The notes: a model not told the origin generated them from the sequence alone. 64,000 nucleotides of DNA from an uncultured Alphaproteobacteria bacterium (GCA_944392315.1 CALXWH010000006.1:1-64000); one strand, 5' to 3'; positions 16,432 through 25,720 are shown, counted from the first letter of the stretch. Numbers and translations: made by a program.

Positions 16432-17055
16432 ATGAATAACCGTATTTTAATGCGAATTGATTTTCAAAACGATTTCGTTCATTCACACGGTGCGCTTACG
16501 GTCAATGCACCGGAATTGATTGAGAAACATCAGAAATTTGCCGATAATCTGTTCTTGGATAGTTTTGATAAAATTATTGATACTTATGATACGCATTTTG
16601 CCGAAACTTATCCGCATACCATTGAGGCACAAAGCTTTCCTCTGCATTGTGTTTTCGGGTCTTGGGGATGGCAGCAGGCGGCTCCGTTTAAGCCTGAGCT
16701 TAATGTGGTTAAGATGTATAAATCAACAACGAATATTTGGAACGAGGTTCGCTCTTATCAAGATTTGGCGCAAGATTGGAGGGATAAAAACGTTTATCTT
16801 TGCGGGGTTTTAAGCGATATTTGTGTGCAACAAGCCATGAACGGATTGCTTAAAAAAGGGGCTAATGTTACTGTCATTGAAGATTTATGTTTGGGTAAAG
16901 ACAAACAAATTAAAGATATTCTGCAAGATGATGTTTATGTTCCTTTTATTAAACAAGGAAAGTTGAAAACGATTACCACCGCGCAGTTCTTTCGTTCTTC
17001 CCTTTTAGAAAAGAAAATGCAGCATCGGTTTATCCGTAGCACTTTTGAAAAATAA
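16432..17055 (+). CDS. pncA: Nicotinamidase (isochorismatase-like cysteine hydrolase)
   Basis: The 207-residue hydrolase converts nicotinamide to nicotinate and ammonia. The cysteine-hydrolase triad is visible as D10 (IDFQNDF), a lysine at 94 or 97 (VVKMYK) and C131 (CGVLSDIC). The metal-binding residues of nicotinamidases are suggested by D53 and H55 (DTH) and H72 in PLHCVFGSWG. It lies between the adenylyltransferase and NAD synthetase genes, which supports nicotinamidase over other isochorismatase-like hydrolases. Its C-terminal 30 residues are an unusual basic extension. Confidence 0.82.
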   Translation: MNNRILMRIDFQNDFVHSHGALTVNAPELIEKHQKFADNLFLDSFDKIIDTYDTHFAETYPHTIEAQSFPLHCVFGSWGWQQAAPFKPELNVVKMYKSTTNIWNEVRSYQDLAQDWRDKNVYLCGVLSDICVQQAMNGLLKKGANVTVIEDLCLGKDKQIKDILQDDVYVPFIKQGKLKTITTAQFFRSSLLEKKMQHRFIRSTFEK

Positions 17056-17075
17056 AAAAGAGCCTGTTTATTCAC

Positions 17076-17110
17076 CTTTTAGGAGCCATGCTCCGCGTCA
17101 CTTTTAGGAG
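17076..17110 (+). promoter_or_regulatory. Leader 3 of the NAD operon with duplicated Shine-Dalgarno
   Basis: CTTTTAGGAG occurs twice (17076-17085 and 17101-17110). Between the copies is GCTCC (17090-17094). It can form a tight hairpin with the first GGAGC (17082-17086) or, through CTCC, pair with the second GGAG, which is the ribosome binding site of nadE. The two pairings are exclusive, so a translational switch is possible. It lacks the loop motif of leaders 1 and 2. Confidence 0.4.
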
Positions 17111-17115
17111 ATTTA

Positions 17116-17898
17116 ATGATGGAAAAGATTTGGAAAAAACTTCAGCAAGGTTTGATTGATTATTGTCAAAAATATAGATTTCAACAAGTTATTTTAGGCC
17201 TTTCGGGCGGACTTGATTCAGCTATTACGGCCGTTTTGGCGGCAGATGCTTTGGGCGGGCAAAATGTAACGGCGCTTATGATGAAGACGCGCTATACTTC
17301 TGATTTAAGCCTTAATATTGCAAAACGTATAGCCGAACTCAATCATCTTCATTTTCAAGAACTTGATATTGAACCGCTGGTGCAAGAGCATACTAATTTT
17401 CTTAAAAATGCGTTTCATGAAAATGTTAATGGACTTACTTTAGAAAACTTGCAAGCACGAATTCGCGGGCAAATTCTCATGGCTTATTCTAACCAACAAG
17501 GTGGCTTGGTTTTGGCTTGCGGCAATAAATCTGAAGCTTTAACCGGATATTGCACGCTTTATGGTGATACTTGCGGCGGTTTAATGCCTATCGGGAATTT
17601 GTATAAAAGTACGATTTTTGAACTGGCGAAATGGCGTAACAAGCAAAATATTGTCCTTCCCGAAGAGGTTATTTCGCGCGCGCCGTCTGCCGAATTGGCT
17701 GAAGGGCAAAAAGATGAAAATACACTTCCGCCTTATGGGGTTTTGGATGCTATACTCAAATTGATGGTAGATGAAAACAAATCTGCGGAAGAAATTTGTC
17801 ATCAAGGTTTTGATTTGTCTTTGGTTCAACGCGTGCAAAAGTTGGTTTGCAATTCTTCGTTCAAGCGCAAGCAAATGGCTGAAATCTTACCTTTGTAA
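17116..17898 (+). CDS. nadE: NAD(+) synthetase, ammonia-dependent type
   Basis: The enzyme amidates nicotinate adenine dinucleotide to NAD+ with ATP. The 260-residue protein has the PP-loop SGGLDS at residues 30-35, the family segments NLQARIRGQ and GNKSEALTGYCTLYGD, and the PSAEL motif. There is no N-terminal nitrilase domain, so it would use ammonia rather than glutamine. The released ammonia of the neighbouring nicotinamidase is chemically compatible. Start ATG 17116 (or 17119) follows TTAGGAG. It is last in the operon and faces the CMD operon across a shared terminator. Confidence 0.95.
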   Translation: MMEKIWKKLQQGLIDYCQKYRFQQVILGLSGGLDSAITAVLAADALGGQNVTALMMKTRYTSDLSLNIAKRIAELNHLHFQELDIEPLVQEHTNFLKNAFHENVNGLTLENLQARIRGQILMAYSNQQGGLVLACGNKSEALTGYCTLYGDTCGGLMPIGNLYKSTIFELAKWRNKQNIVLPEEVISRAPSAELAEGQKDENTLPPYGVLDAILKLMVDENKSAEEICHQGFDLSLVQRVQKLVCNSSFKRKQMAEILPL

Positions 17899-17919
17899 CA
17901 TTACCCTAACGATTATAAA

Positions 17920-17949
17920 AAACACCTCCGTTTGGGGAGGTGTTTCTTT
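17920..17949. terminator. Bidirectional terminator between nadE and CMD gene
   Basis: A 10-bp stem, AAACACCTCC/GGAGGTGTTT (17920-17929 with 17936-17945), has A-rich and T-rich flanks. It can end both convergent operons. Confidence 0.88.
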
Positions 17950-18798
17950 TTACTTTAATTCCGCTTTTAATATTCGGAGGGCTTTTAGGCCATTGGGAAA
18001 ACCGACATAAGGCATACATTGGATTATGGCTGCCGTTATTTCTGCCGGCGTGTTGCCTGCCTTTAGGCTTCCTTTGATGTGGCTTGACAATGTGTCCCAA
18101 TTACCTGCGGTTACGAGGATACTTATGGTTAAAAGCTCTCTGGTTTTCATATCTAAAACGCCACGAGTGCAGATATCGCCAAAATACACTTCCGTCAACA
18201 GGCGTGCGGCCTCTTTGCCCATATCTTCGGGTAATCCGGACAACGCATCTTTGATTTCTGTTCCATATAAAGGTTGCTGTATGGCCAGACCTTTTTCGTG
18301 ACGATTTTCTTCGGTCACTTTATTTTGGTTCTCTAAAGGCAACTTTATATTATTTTCTATGAAGACTTCATTGATGGTATTCAGCGCATTTAGGGTTTTC
18401 GGAAAGCCTATAAACGGTGCGCATTGATAAACTGCCTCACGCAGCTCCAACGGGGTTACGCCGGCATTTAATGCAGCTTGGGCGTGAGCCTTTAACTGGG
18501 GCAAGGTCTGTTGCGTACTTAACGACACAACGGTTAGCATTTCTCTGGTTTTTATCGGTAAATCGCCTATGGTAAAGACTTCTCCAAAAATGTATTTTTG
18601 TAGAATTTGCATCATCTCCGGATCGGTTCCTATATCGGTTAAGGCCTCGCCTTTAAATAAAATACGATAATTTCTTTTACATATTTCTGTTCTGGTCATA
18701 TCTTTTTCTCCATTAGTTTGCGCAAATGTTGTCGTGGAAATGGAAAACAATATCATGATACTTAATAGCGCTCTTAAAAATATTTTACTTTGATGCAT
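17950..18798 (-). CDS. Exported protein with two carboxymuconolactone decarboxylase domains
   Basis: This 282-residue protein has a signal peptide (cleavage near TFAQ, residues 23-27) and two CMD/AhpD-fold repeats at about 45-130 and 175-265. Each has MKTRELLTI-like and QCxPFxGFPxxLNAL-like segments. The CxxC of true AhpD peroxidases is absent, so it is closer to gamma-carboxymuconolactone decarboxylase-like proteins of unsettled function. Its start overlaps the upstream membrane-protein gene by 14 nt, so the two are co-transcribed from the MerR-type promoter at 19309-19339. A role in electrophile or aldehyde stress is inference from that promoter. Confidence 0.87.
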   Translation of the reverse strand: MHQSKIFLRALLSIMILFSISTTTFAQTNGEKDMTRTEICKRNYRILFKGEALTDIGTDPEMMQILQKYIFGEVFTIGDLPIKTREMLTVVSLSTQQTLPQLKAHAQAALNAGVTPLELREAVYQCAPFIGFPKTLNALNTINEVFIENNIKLPLENQNKVTEENRHEKGLAIQQPLYGTEIKDALSGLPEDMGKEAARLLTEVYFGDICTRGVLDMKTRELLTISILVTAGNWDTLSSHIKGSLKAGNTPAEITAAIIQCMPYVGFPNGLKALRILKAELK

Positions 18799-19276
18799 TC
18801 TTTCCTCCGACTTTGTGTTTGATAATCTCTACAATCGTTTTTTCATCTTCTTTGGAAAGTATTCCATACAACGGTACGGCAAATGAGGTAAATTCGCCAT
18901 TATGCTTTTGCAAAAAGTTATAGTGATACTCTATATTTTCACGTGGGTGCAAAATCAGAACTTTATATTTTTGAAGGCAGCAATGAACTTCTTTTTCTTC
19001 AATTCCTGCAATATCTTTCCACTTTAGTTTATTGCTCATATCCAGTTTGATACCTTCATCATCCACAACGACGGCCTGATGTTTGAGGACATATTTCCAT
19101 ATCCAGCCGAGCCAAGATAATATGCATAAACCTATTAAAATTTGTGTTTGTATCCAATAGAGCAGGTATACACACTTAATGCTCCAATAACCTAACGTTA
19201 TGGTCAGAGCTAAATTTAAAATCAACCAAGCATTTATCTTGTTGAATTTGTAGTAAAAAATTTGTTTTTCTATCAT
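18785..19276 (-). CDS. Membrane protein with PH-like cytoplasmic domain
   Basis: This is a 163-residue protein with two hydrophobic segments (about 15-35 and 40-62) and a soluble domain. The domain pattern, DDEGIKLDMSNKLKWKDI then a strand-rich region, resembles the PH-like domain of YcxB/STM3941-type small membrane proteins. No enzymatic motif is visible. It is the first gene after the MerR-type promoter and overlaps the CMD gene, so it probably works in the same response. The ribosome binding site is GGGAGA, 7 nt upstream. Confidence 0.7.
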   Translation of the reverse strand: MIEKQIFYYKFNKINAWLILNLALTITLGYWSIKCVYLLYWIQTQILIGLCILSWLGWIWKYVLKHQAVVVDDEGIKLDMSNKLKWKDIAGIEEKEVHCCLQKYKVLILHPRENIEYHYNFLQKHNGEFTSFAVPLYGILSKEDEKTIVEIIKHKVGGKNASK

Positions 19277-19308
19277 CGTTTCTCTCCCTTTTTATCGATT
19301 CTTGTTTT

Positions 19309-19339
19309 AGTGTAACTCTTAGAGTTTGCTCTAAGTCAA
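19309..19339 (-). promoter_or_regulatory. Second MerR-family type promoter (19-bp spacer)
   Basis: Read on the minus strand, TTGACT (19334-19339) and TACACT (19309-19314) are 19 bp apart. A TTAGAG-N4-CTCTAA dyad (19319-19334) lies at and after the -35. The -35, the dyad arms and the spacing match the site at 1411-1441. It lies 33 nt upstream of the membrane-protein/CMD operon. Confidence 0.75.
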
Positions 19340-19414
19340 GTAATTTCTTTTGATTTCTTGGCTTGATTATTTTTGTTTCTCTGTTATTTTGATTTTACGG
19401 CAACGAAAGGCTTG

Positions 19415-19987
19415 ATGATGCTCTATTCTTCTACATATATTTCACCGCTGGGAAGGCTTTTTTTAGAAAGCGACGGGCAGGTTTTGACTGGTCTTAAAAA
19501 CGGCTTTGCTCAACAACAAATTAAGCATACGAACGTTTCGGCTTCTGACGATCAAAACCTCTTTTGCATCCAAAAAACCAAAGAGTGGCTAGATATTTAT
19601 TTTTCAGGAAAAAATCCTTCCTTTGTTCCACCGCTTGCTTTATCCGGTACGGATTTTCAAAAGGAGGTTTGGAAGTTACTCTTGCAAATTCCTTATGGTA
19701 AACTCGTTACTTATGGTGAACTTGCAAGCCAAATTGCGCAAGAACGCGGCTTAAAATCTATGTCTGCTCAAGCGGTCGGCGGCGCTGTGGGGGCAAACCC
19801 TATTGCCATTATTGTTCCCTGTCATCGGGTTATCGGAAAAAACAATAATCTCGTTGGGTATGCCGGTGGTTTAAGTTTTAAATCTAAGCTATTGCAATTA
19901 GAGAAAATTCCTGTTTCCTCGCTTATTATGCCGCAAAAGAGCCGTTTTTTAGACATGACTTGTGATGCCTTTGATAACACGTTATAA
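19415..19987 (+). CDS. ogt: Methylated-DNA-protein cysteine methyltransferase
   Basis: The enzyme repairs O6-alkylguanine by transferring the alkyl group to its own cysteine. It shows the active-site motif PCHRVIG, the helix-turn-helix segment VTYGELASQI, and GAVGANP. The 190-residue length suits a stand-alone Ogt, with about 20 extra residues at the C-terminus. The open frame reaches further upstream, but ATG 19415 has AAAGG upstream and gives the usual MLYSSTYISPLG start. It is divergent from the CMD operon. Confidence 0.94.
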   Translation: MMLYSSTYISPLGRLFLESDGQVLTGLKNGFAQQQIKHTNVSASDDQNLFCIQKTKEWLDIYFSGKNPSFVPPLALSGTDFQKEVWKLLLQIPYGKLVTYGELASQIAQERGLKSMSAQAVGGAVGANPIAIIVPCHRVIGKNNNLVGYAGGLSFKSKLLQLEKIPVSSLIMPQKSRFLDMTCDAFDNTL

Positions 19988-20013
19988 ATTTTTGTTATAC
20001 GCTAAAAGAGCTA

Positions 20014-20042
20014 TTGACATCTGCAAATCCTTATTATATGCT
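20014..20042 (+). promoter_or_regulatory. Promoter upstream of the CorC/HlyC-family gene
   Basis: A consensus TTGACA (20014-20019) is 17 bp from TATGCT (20037-20042), about 45 nt upstream of the start codon. Confidence 0.6.
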
Positions 20043-20086
20043 ATAGGGTATGTTTAATGTATTTGAGGTAGTTCAAAAATAATCAC

Positions 20087-21418
20087 ATGAGTCCCGTTTA
20101 TGGCTATGTCTTTAATTTATTTTTAGTTTTAGTTTTAGTTTTTTGTAATGCTTTTTTCGTTGTTTCTGAATTTGCTATTGTTAAAATTCGTCGCACAAAG
20201 CTTGAAGAGTTGTCTCACGCCGGTAATAAATCGGCTAAAATAGCGCTCAAAATCAATGAGCATATGAATACTTATTTAAGTGCTATTCAGCTTGGGATTA
20301 CGTTGGCTTCATTGGGCTTAGGTTGGCTTGGTGAACCGGCCGTTTCCCGCTTATTAGAAGATTTATTCTCGGGATTTTTTGCCGATAATAAAATTTTGTT
20401 GCACTCGTTGAGCTTTGGTATCGCCTTTACGTTTATTACCCTTTTACACGTTGTGTTTGGTGAATTGGTGCCAAAGTCTATGGCCATTCAGGATACAGAA
20501 CGCTATGCCATGATTATTGCACGGCCTCTTTATACGTTTAATAAAATTTTTGCACCGTTTATTTGGGTGTTTGACCATGTTACGATGTGGATTTTGAAAT
20601 TGATGGGTGTTAAGCAAACAGATGAAAATGAAGATGCTCACTCTGAAGAAGAAATCAAATTGATTATTGATGCTTCTCAGAAAGGCGGCGTGATTGACGA
20701 TACGGAAAGTGAGATTATTCAAAATGCTATTTGCTTTTCGGAAATTTCCGCACATGAAATTATGATTCCTCGTCAAGAGATGAAATGCATTTATCAAAAC
20801 AGCAGCTATAACGAGATTATGGAATTTGTTAAACAACACAAGCATACTCGTTTTCCGCTCTGTAACGGTGATAAAGACCAAATTATCGGGATGATTCATA
20901 TTCGTGATTTGTTAGAGTGCAAAAACTCTCCGCACAAAGATATTTTAAGCAAGATTGTTCGCAATATTTTGTTTGTACCGGAAAATAAATCAATCTCTGA
21001 AATTTTGCATGAGATGATGAAAAAGAGAATCCATTTGGCCGTTGTGGTTGATGAATATGGCGGAACAGCCGGTCTTCTGTCTATGGAAGATATTTTGGAA
21101 GAGCTGGTGGGTGATATTCAGGACGAACATGATGAAATTACCGATACACCGGTTAAAAAAATTAATGAAAAAGTTTGCGAATTTGACGGATTGTATTTGG
21201 TAGAAGATGCGTATGAGTGCTTAGGTTTGCCATATTGCGAACATGAAGAAAGCACCATGGGCGGATATGTGTTTAACCTCTTGGGGCGTGAACCTGTTGT
21301 CGGTGACAAAGCTGAAGATGATTATTGCATCTATGAAGTTCTGGAAGTTGACAATATGCGTATTGCTCGGGTTAAGACCACCGTCAAAGAGCAATGCCAA
21401 ATGATTAGCGCCGAGTAG
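20087..21418 (+). CDS. Hemolysin-family membrane protein (DUF21-CBS-CorC/HlyC)
   Basis: This 443-residue protein has the CNNM/DUF21 transmembrane domain (about 1-190, opening NLFLVLVLVFCNAFFVVSEFA). A pair of CBS domains follows (about 210-330, with MIPRQEM and VVDEYGGTAGLLSMEDILEE), then a C-terminal CorC/HlyC domain ending near residue 440. Family members are implicated in Mg2+/Co2+ efflux and membrane maintenance. No strong ribosome binding site precedes ATG 20087, yet no other start gives the expected N-terminus. Confidence 0.92.
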   Translation: MSPVYGYVFNLFLVLVLVFCNAFFVVSEFAIVKIRRTKLEELSHAGNKSAKIALKINEHMNTYLSAIQLGITLASLGLGWLGEPAVSRLLEDLFSGFFADNKILLHSLSFGIAFTFITLLHVVFGELVPKSMAIQDTERYAMIIARPLYTFNKIFAPFIWVFDHVTMWILKLMGVKQTDENEDAHSEEEIKLIIDASQKGGVIDDTESEIIQNAICFSEISAHEIMIPRQEMKCIYQNSSYNEIMEFVKQHKHTRFPLCNGDKDQIIGMIHIRDLLECKNSPHKDILSKIVRNILFVPENKSISEILHEMMKKRIHLAVVVDEYGGTAGLLSMEDILEELVGDIQDEHDEITDTPVKKINEKVCEFDGLYLVEDAYECLGLPYCEHEESTMGGYVFNLLGREPVVGDKAEDDYCIYEVLEVDNMRIARVKTTVKEQCQMISAE

Positions 21419-21451
21419 TATTTTTACAATAATAAGTTATTTGGAGGGGCA

Positions 21452-21733
21452 ATGGTTTCTTATAAGCAATTAACTTTTTTGGTTTTAGCTTTGACCGTTG
21501 TCTCTTTTTTTGATGCGAAAGCGGTTGACAAAGTTAAAACCCGTCAAAAATATGGTGCGGAACTTTCTGCTACCGGTGAGATTTATGCCAAAATTGTCGC
21601 TCCGGTTGCGGCGACATCTTCCAATGATTTACGGTTCGGGACGATTGTGACAAATAATGCCGGAGATGTTACCGTTGATGAAGAAGGAAACCGAACAACC
21701 ACCGGTCCGGGGTTGGCAACAAGGAACTCTTGA
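21452..21733 (+). pseudogene. Truncated DUF4402 pilin-like gene, fused out of frame to usher remnant
   Basis: The first 23 residues form a signal peptide (to DAKA). The next part reads as the first strands of a DUF4402 protein (LSATGEIYAKIVAPV, NDLRFGTIV, DEEGNRTTTG). The normal family length is roughly 150-180 residues, but the frame breaks off after 93. Usher-like coding sequence then continues in the next frame without a gap. A good GGAGGGG ribosome binding site shows it was a real gene. A deletion joining two genes is the simplest explanation. Confidence 0.7.
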
Positions 21734-23096
21734 AAGCGATGAAACGTCTTTTAATAATGTTACGGCCAGACTTTCTAAGCAGTTAATGAATAGCTTGAAT
21801 TTGACTTTAGAAGATAGTTATTACGACTATAACAGCTCTCGCGGTGCTTATAATACCGTACGCTTCGGCGCTTATAAATGGTGGGGAGATTTTTCTTCTG
21901 AAACTTGGTTGACGTATGAAACCTCTCCTCAATCCCGCTTTACGGAATTTTCCACACGTCTTGATTGGCGGACCGGACGAAATACCTATCTTTCCGGAAA
22001 ATATACTCGCAACTTAATTGAAGATATGGATTATCTCTCTTTTTCGGGGGGACAAATCTTTCCTTTCGGCGGATTAACGGCAACCCTTGAATTTGATCGC
22101 GACTTTAATATTAGTTCTTACCTGACTTATAATATCAGCTTTGCTAAGGCGCCGAATTCTATGGATGTAATTACTTCGGCTAACTCAAAACTCAGTAATA
22201 CCGGTACGATGTATGTTCAGGCAACCGATGAGTCCGGTCAACCTTTGGAGGGCATTGGCCTTAACGCTAATGGTTTGGAAAAAGAAATTTATACGGATGA
22301 AAATGGTGTAGCGGTTTTGACCGATTTGCAAACTTATGAAAAAACGGTGCTTAATGTTGATACGGAAACATTGTTGGATATTGCGCTGCAACCGGTTTAT
22401 AATGAGAAAAAATTAGTCTTAAGACCGGGGACTATCCGAACTGTTTCTATTCCGTTTACGCACCGGGGAGCGGTTGAAGGTAAAATTGAAAACATTGACG
22501 ATACGCGTATGTTTGGATATCAAATCATTGCGCTTGATGCGGACAATAAAGAAATCACTTCTACTTTTGCTGATATTGAGGGGTTCTTTATCTTGGATGC
22601 GGTTCCTTATGGGACATATAAAATCGTTATCTCTAAAGACGGAAATCAACTGGCTGAATTGCAAGATGTTAAAGTTGATGATGTTTCTATTTATCTTCCT
22701 GACGAAATTAAACTTGATCGGAAAGCTCTTGATTTCTTTGCTGAAAAAGATAGTGCGGATGAACTTCAATTTGTGGAAGAACAACATAATCTCGGCTATA
22801 ATAATGTTGACTACAGAAACAGAGATTTACCTATAGATATTCCGCAAGCGGTTTCTGAACCTCAACCGCATATGCCTAAAATTCAAATTGAAGAAATTGA
22901 AAAAGATATTTTTGTGCAGACTGAAGCTCCGGTCTTTCAATCTGTTGCTTCCGTGCAATCTTTTGATAGGTACACAACCGTGCAAGATATTGAAAAAGGT
23001 ATTTTCTCTGTAGCTACTCAGAATAATTCTGTTTCTCATATTCTGCATGATTTGGAATATAATGTCGCACTTCAAGATGTTTTAGAAAAAGAATAA
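21715..23096 (+). pseudogene. C-terminal part of a fimbrial usher-like outer-membrane protein
   Basis: The open frame starts at 21657, but its first 20 residues are antisense-like in character. Recognisable protein begins near 21715 (WQQGTLESDETSFNNVTARL). Several amphipathic barrel strands follow, with LTLEDSYYDY and TWLTYETSPQ. The usher C-terminal domains come next (TDESGQPLEGIGLNANG, LVLRPGTIRTVSIPFTHRGA), then a 110-residue acidic tail I do not recognise. The N-terminal two thirds of an usher and any signal peptide are missing. It cannot be made as a functional exporter unless the reading frame is corrected. Confidence 0.62.
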
Positions 23097-23122
23097 CTCT
23101 TTCTTTTAACTTTTTTATTCAT

Positions 23123-23154
23123 AAAAAAGCAGCCTTTTAACAGACTGCTTTTTT
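23123..23154. terminator. Bidirectional terminator after the usher remnant
   Basis: AAAAGCAG/CTGCTTTT forms the stem, with A- and T-runs on both sides. It separates the usher remnant from the convergent hypothetical gene. Confidence 0.82.
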
Positions 23155-23178
23155 GTTTTATCTATTTTGATAAGTTAT

Positions 23179-23871
23179 TTATTCCGGTAACAGCGGGGTT
23201 AGATATTCCATATACGGATCATCTTCACCGGATGTCAAGGTTAAACTTCCATCTTTATTTTTAGTTTTTGTATCAATCTGATTATACGCATAACCGTCAA
23301 AGTTATTCAAATCAGCTTTTTGAGTACCGTCTAAGTATATATTTTTAATCGTTACCTTGCCTGGGTTAGAATCAAAATCTATACGTACTCTGTAGACCTT
23401 ATCTGATGGAATAACAATGCTATATTTATGAGTTCCCGCTTCTCCAGCATGTTCCACAACGTGGCTTGCATCGTACCATACTTCTCTTTTTACCGTATAA
23501 AATACTTGATAATTTAGCGGTTTTTCTGAAGTTGCTTCAAAAGTTAACACAGAATTCTTTGGCTCTACTTCTATGATTTCTTTAGTTACTTTAGGTAACT
23601 CTTTTTCTTCAACAGCCTTTTGAGGCTCTTCTACCTTTGCGGGCTCTACAGCTTGTGGCTTTTCCTCAACCTTTTCTTCTGTTTTGGGTTCTACCACTTT
23701 TACCGCTTCTTCAGGTAATTTTTCTTCTACTTTTATCGGAGCCGACGTTGGTTTTGTCGGTTCGGTTTTCTCTCCGCTAAATACGGATATGAGCAAAATA
23801 ACTGCAACGGCAACAATGATGCCAGCTACAATTTTTTGCTTTTTGGTAATCTTTATTTCTTTATCTTCCAT
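23179..23871 (-). CDS. Single-pass membrane protein with Lys/Glu/Pro-rich linker and beta domain
   Basis: The 230-residue protein has a positively charged cytoplasmic N-terminus, one TM helix (about 14-31), and a long repetitive linker of Glu, Lys, Pro and Val (35-110). The C-terminal domain, NYQVFYTVKREVWYDASH then VYRVRIDFDSNPGKVTIKNI, resembles the beta-sandwich modules found on some polysaccharide-related proteins. Orientation is probably N-in with the beta domain in the periplasm. The linker has the composition of a wall-spanning spacer. GGGAGAG precedes the start. Function is unknown. Confidence 0.72.
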   Translation of the reverse strand: MEDKEIKITKKQKIVAGIIVAVAVILLISVFSGEKTEPTKPTSAPIKVEEKLPEEAVKVVEPKTEEKVEEKPQAVEPAKVEEPQKAVEEKELPKVTKEIIEVEPKNSVLTFEATSEKPLNYQVFYTVKREVWYDASHVVEHAGEAGTHKYSIVIPSDKVYRVRIDFDSNPGKVTIKNIYLDGTQKADLNNFDGYAYNQIDTKTKNKDGSLTLTSGEDDPYMEYLTPLLPE

Positions 23872-23944
23872 AAAATCTCTCCCTTTGCTATTAACTTATA
23901 AAAGTTTATGCAATAATTTTTTTATTTTCAACTCTTTTATGTAC

Positions 23945-23979
23945 CCCCCTCTCTTTTTATATCCATGAGAGAGAGGGGG
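23945..23979. repeat. Strong inverted repeat downstream of pyrG
   Basis: A 10-bp perfect stem, CCCCCTCTCT/AGAGAGGGGG, with a 15-nt loop lies just after pyrG's stop. There is no proper U-run, so it is either an atypical terminator or an mRNA-stabilising hairpin. Confidence 0.6.
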
Positions 23980-23991
23980 ACTATGCTTAAT

Positions 23992-25635
23992 CTAGACCAA
24001 ACGGCTTTGTTTAATCGCCGCTTTAACAAACTCTACAAACAGAGGATGCGGCGCAAATGGTCTTGATTTTAATTCTGGATGGAACTGAACGCCTATAAAC
24101 CACGGATGATCCGGACGTTCTACAATTTCCGGCAACTTTCCGTCCGGTGATGTTCCGGAAATTATCATACCACCCTTCTCTAACTCATCTTTGTATTTTA
24201 TATTAACTTCATACCGGTGGCGGTGACGTTCAGAAATGTGTTCACACCCATAAACTTCGGCTGCTTTTGAACCTTTCTTTAAGACCGCTTCATAAGCACC
24301 TAGACGCATGGTTCCACCTAAATCTCCGTCTTTATGACGGATTTGTTTGGCGCCGTCTTTATCCCATTCTGTCATTAAGCCGACAACAGCTTCGCAATTT
24401 TCATCCAGCTCTGTCGTATTTGCATTTTTGACGCCCAAAACATTACGCATGGTTTCAATAACGGCCATCTGCATACCGAAACAAATACCTAAAAATGGTA
24501 TTTTGTGCTCACGAGCATATTTTACTGCGGCTATTTTTCCGGCTGTTCCACGTAGTCCAAATCCCCCAGGTACCAATATGCCGCTCACATCGGATAAAAT
24601 AGAATCGACATCACCTTTTTCTAAATCTTCGGCGTCAATCCACTTGATGCGAACTTTGTATTTATTCGCAATACCACCGTGAGTCAAAGCCTCTCCTAAT
24701 GACTTGTATGCCTCTAATAATTTAACATATTTACCAACAACGGCTATTTTTACTTCTCCTTCCGGAGCTTTTATTGTTTCTACAATTTTTTCCCAGCGGC
24801 TCAAATCGGCTTTCGGGCAATGCAAATTAAAGTGATCGCATACAGCCTTATCCATACCCTCTTTGGAATAAGCCAGCGGTACTTGATAAATATTACTTAC
24901 ATCCAAAGCTTGAATAACGTTACTCTCTTTAATATTGCAGAATAAGGCGATTTTTTTACGTTCATTTTCAGGAATCGGCATTTGTGAACGACAGAGCAAC
25001 ATATCCGGCTGTATTCCATATTCTTGCAACTTTTTCACAGAATGTTGTGTCGGTTTGGTCTTTAACTCTCCGGCGGTCGGAATATAGGGCAATAAGGTCA
25101 GATGCAAAAACATTGTCCGCTCGCGTCCTAAATCATAGGCTAGTTGACGAATCGCTTCCAGATATGGTTGACCTTCAATATCACCTACGGTTCCACCGAT
25201 TTCGCATAAAACAAAATCTTCATCTTCCAAATCGCTCACGATGAAATTTTTGATTTCATTTGTGACGTGCGGAATAACTTGTATGGTTGAGCCTAAATAG
25301 TCGCCGTGGCGTTCTTTATCTATAACGCGTTGATAAATTTTACCGGTTGTGGTGCTGTCGCTCCTTTTGGCTGAAACGCCGGAAAATCTTTCATAATGTC
25401 CTAAATCCAAATCTGCTTCCGTGCCATCATCGGTTACAAAAACTTCACCATGTTGAAATGGGCTCATTGTTCCTGGATCCACATTTAAATACGGATCTAA
25501 TTTTCTTAATCTTACCTTAAACCCGCGACATTGCAAAATGGAGGCTAAAGAGGCTGAAGCTAAACCTTTTCCAAGTGATGAAACAACACCACCCGTGATA
25601 AAAATAAATTTTGTTTTTGGATTTAAATTAGACAT
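23992..25635 (-). CDS. pyrG: CTP synthase
   Basis: The enzyme aminates UTP to CTP with glutamine and ATP. The 547-residue protein has the N-terminal synthetase domain ([39 protein letters not shown]). The C-terminal class I glutamine amidotransferase domain has the nucleophile in FLGICFGMQ and a catalytic histidine/glutamate pair near FHPELKSRP. Length is standard. The start has AAAGGAAG upstream. In this strain it lies downstream of secG on the same strand, with a terminator between. Confidence 0.98.
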   Translation of the reverse strand: MSNLNPKTKFIFITGGVVSSLGKGLASASLASILQCRGFKVRLRKLDPYLNVDPGTMSPFQHGEVFVTDDGTEADLDLGHYERFSGVSAKRSDSTTTGKIYQRVIDKERHGDYLGSTIQVIPHVTNEIKNFIVSDLEDEDFVLCEIGGTVGDIEGQPYLEAIRQLAYDLGRERTMFLHLTLLPYIPTAGELKTKPTQHSVKKLQEYGIQPDMLLCRSQMPIPENERKKIALFCNIKESNVIQALDVSNIYQVPLAYSKEGMDKAVCDHFNLHCPKADLSRWEKIVETIKAPEGEVKIAVVGKYVKLLEAYKSLGEALTHGGIANKYKVRIKWIDAEDLEKGDVDSILSDVSGILVPGGFGLRGTAGKIAAVKYAREHKIPFLGICFGMQMAVIETMRNVLGVKNANTTELDENCEAVVGLMTEWDKDGAKQIRHKDGDLGGTMRLGAYEAVLKKGSKAAEVYGCEHISERHRHRYEVNIKYKDELEKGGMIISGTSPDGKLPEIVERPDHPWFIGVQFHPELKSRPFAPHPLFVEFVKAAIKQSRLV

Positions 25636-25665
25636 TTTTCTTCCTTTATTTCAGTTTTTTGCAGT

Positions 25666-25694
25666 GAAAAAGGCACCTCCTTGAAAAGGTGCCT
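25666..25694 (-). terminator. Terminator after secG
   Basis: An AGGCACCT/AGGTGCCT stem (25671-25678 with 25687-25694) is followed, on the minus strand, by T5. It partly insulates pyrG from tpiA-secG. Confidence 0.83.
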
Positions 25695-25720
25695 CTATTT
25701 TGTTTTTTGTAACCATCCTT

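Noticed and set aside
23944-23979. Proper Rho-independent terminator for pyrG
   Set aside because: The stem is perfect, but the U-run expected in the pyrG direction is missing, so it is listed only as an inverted repeat.
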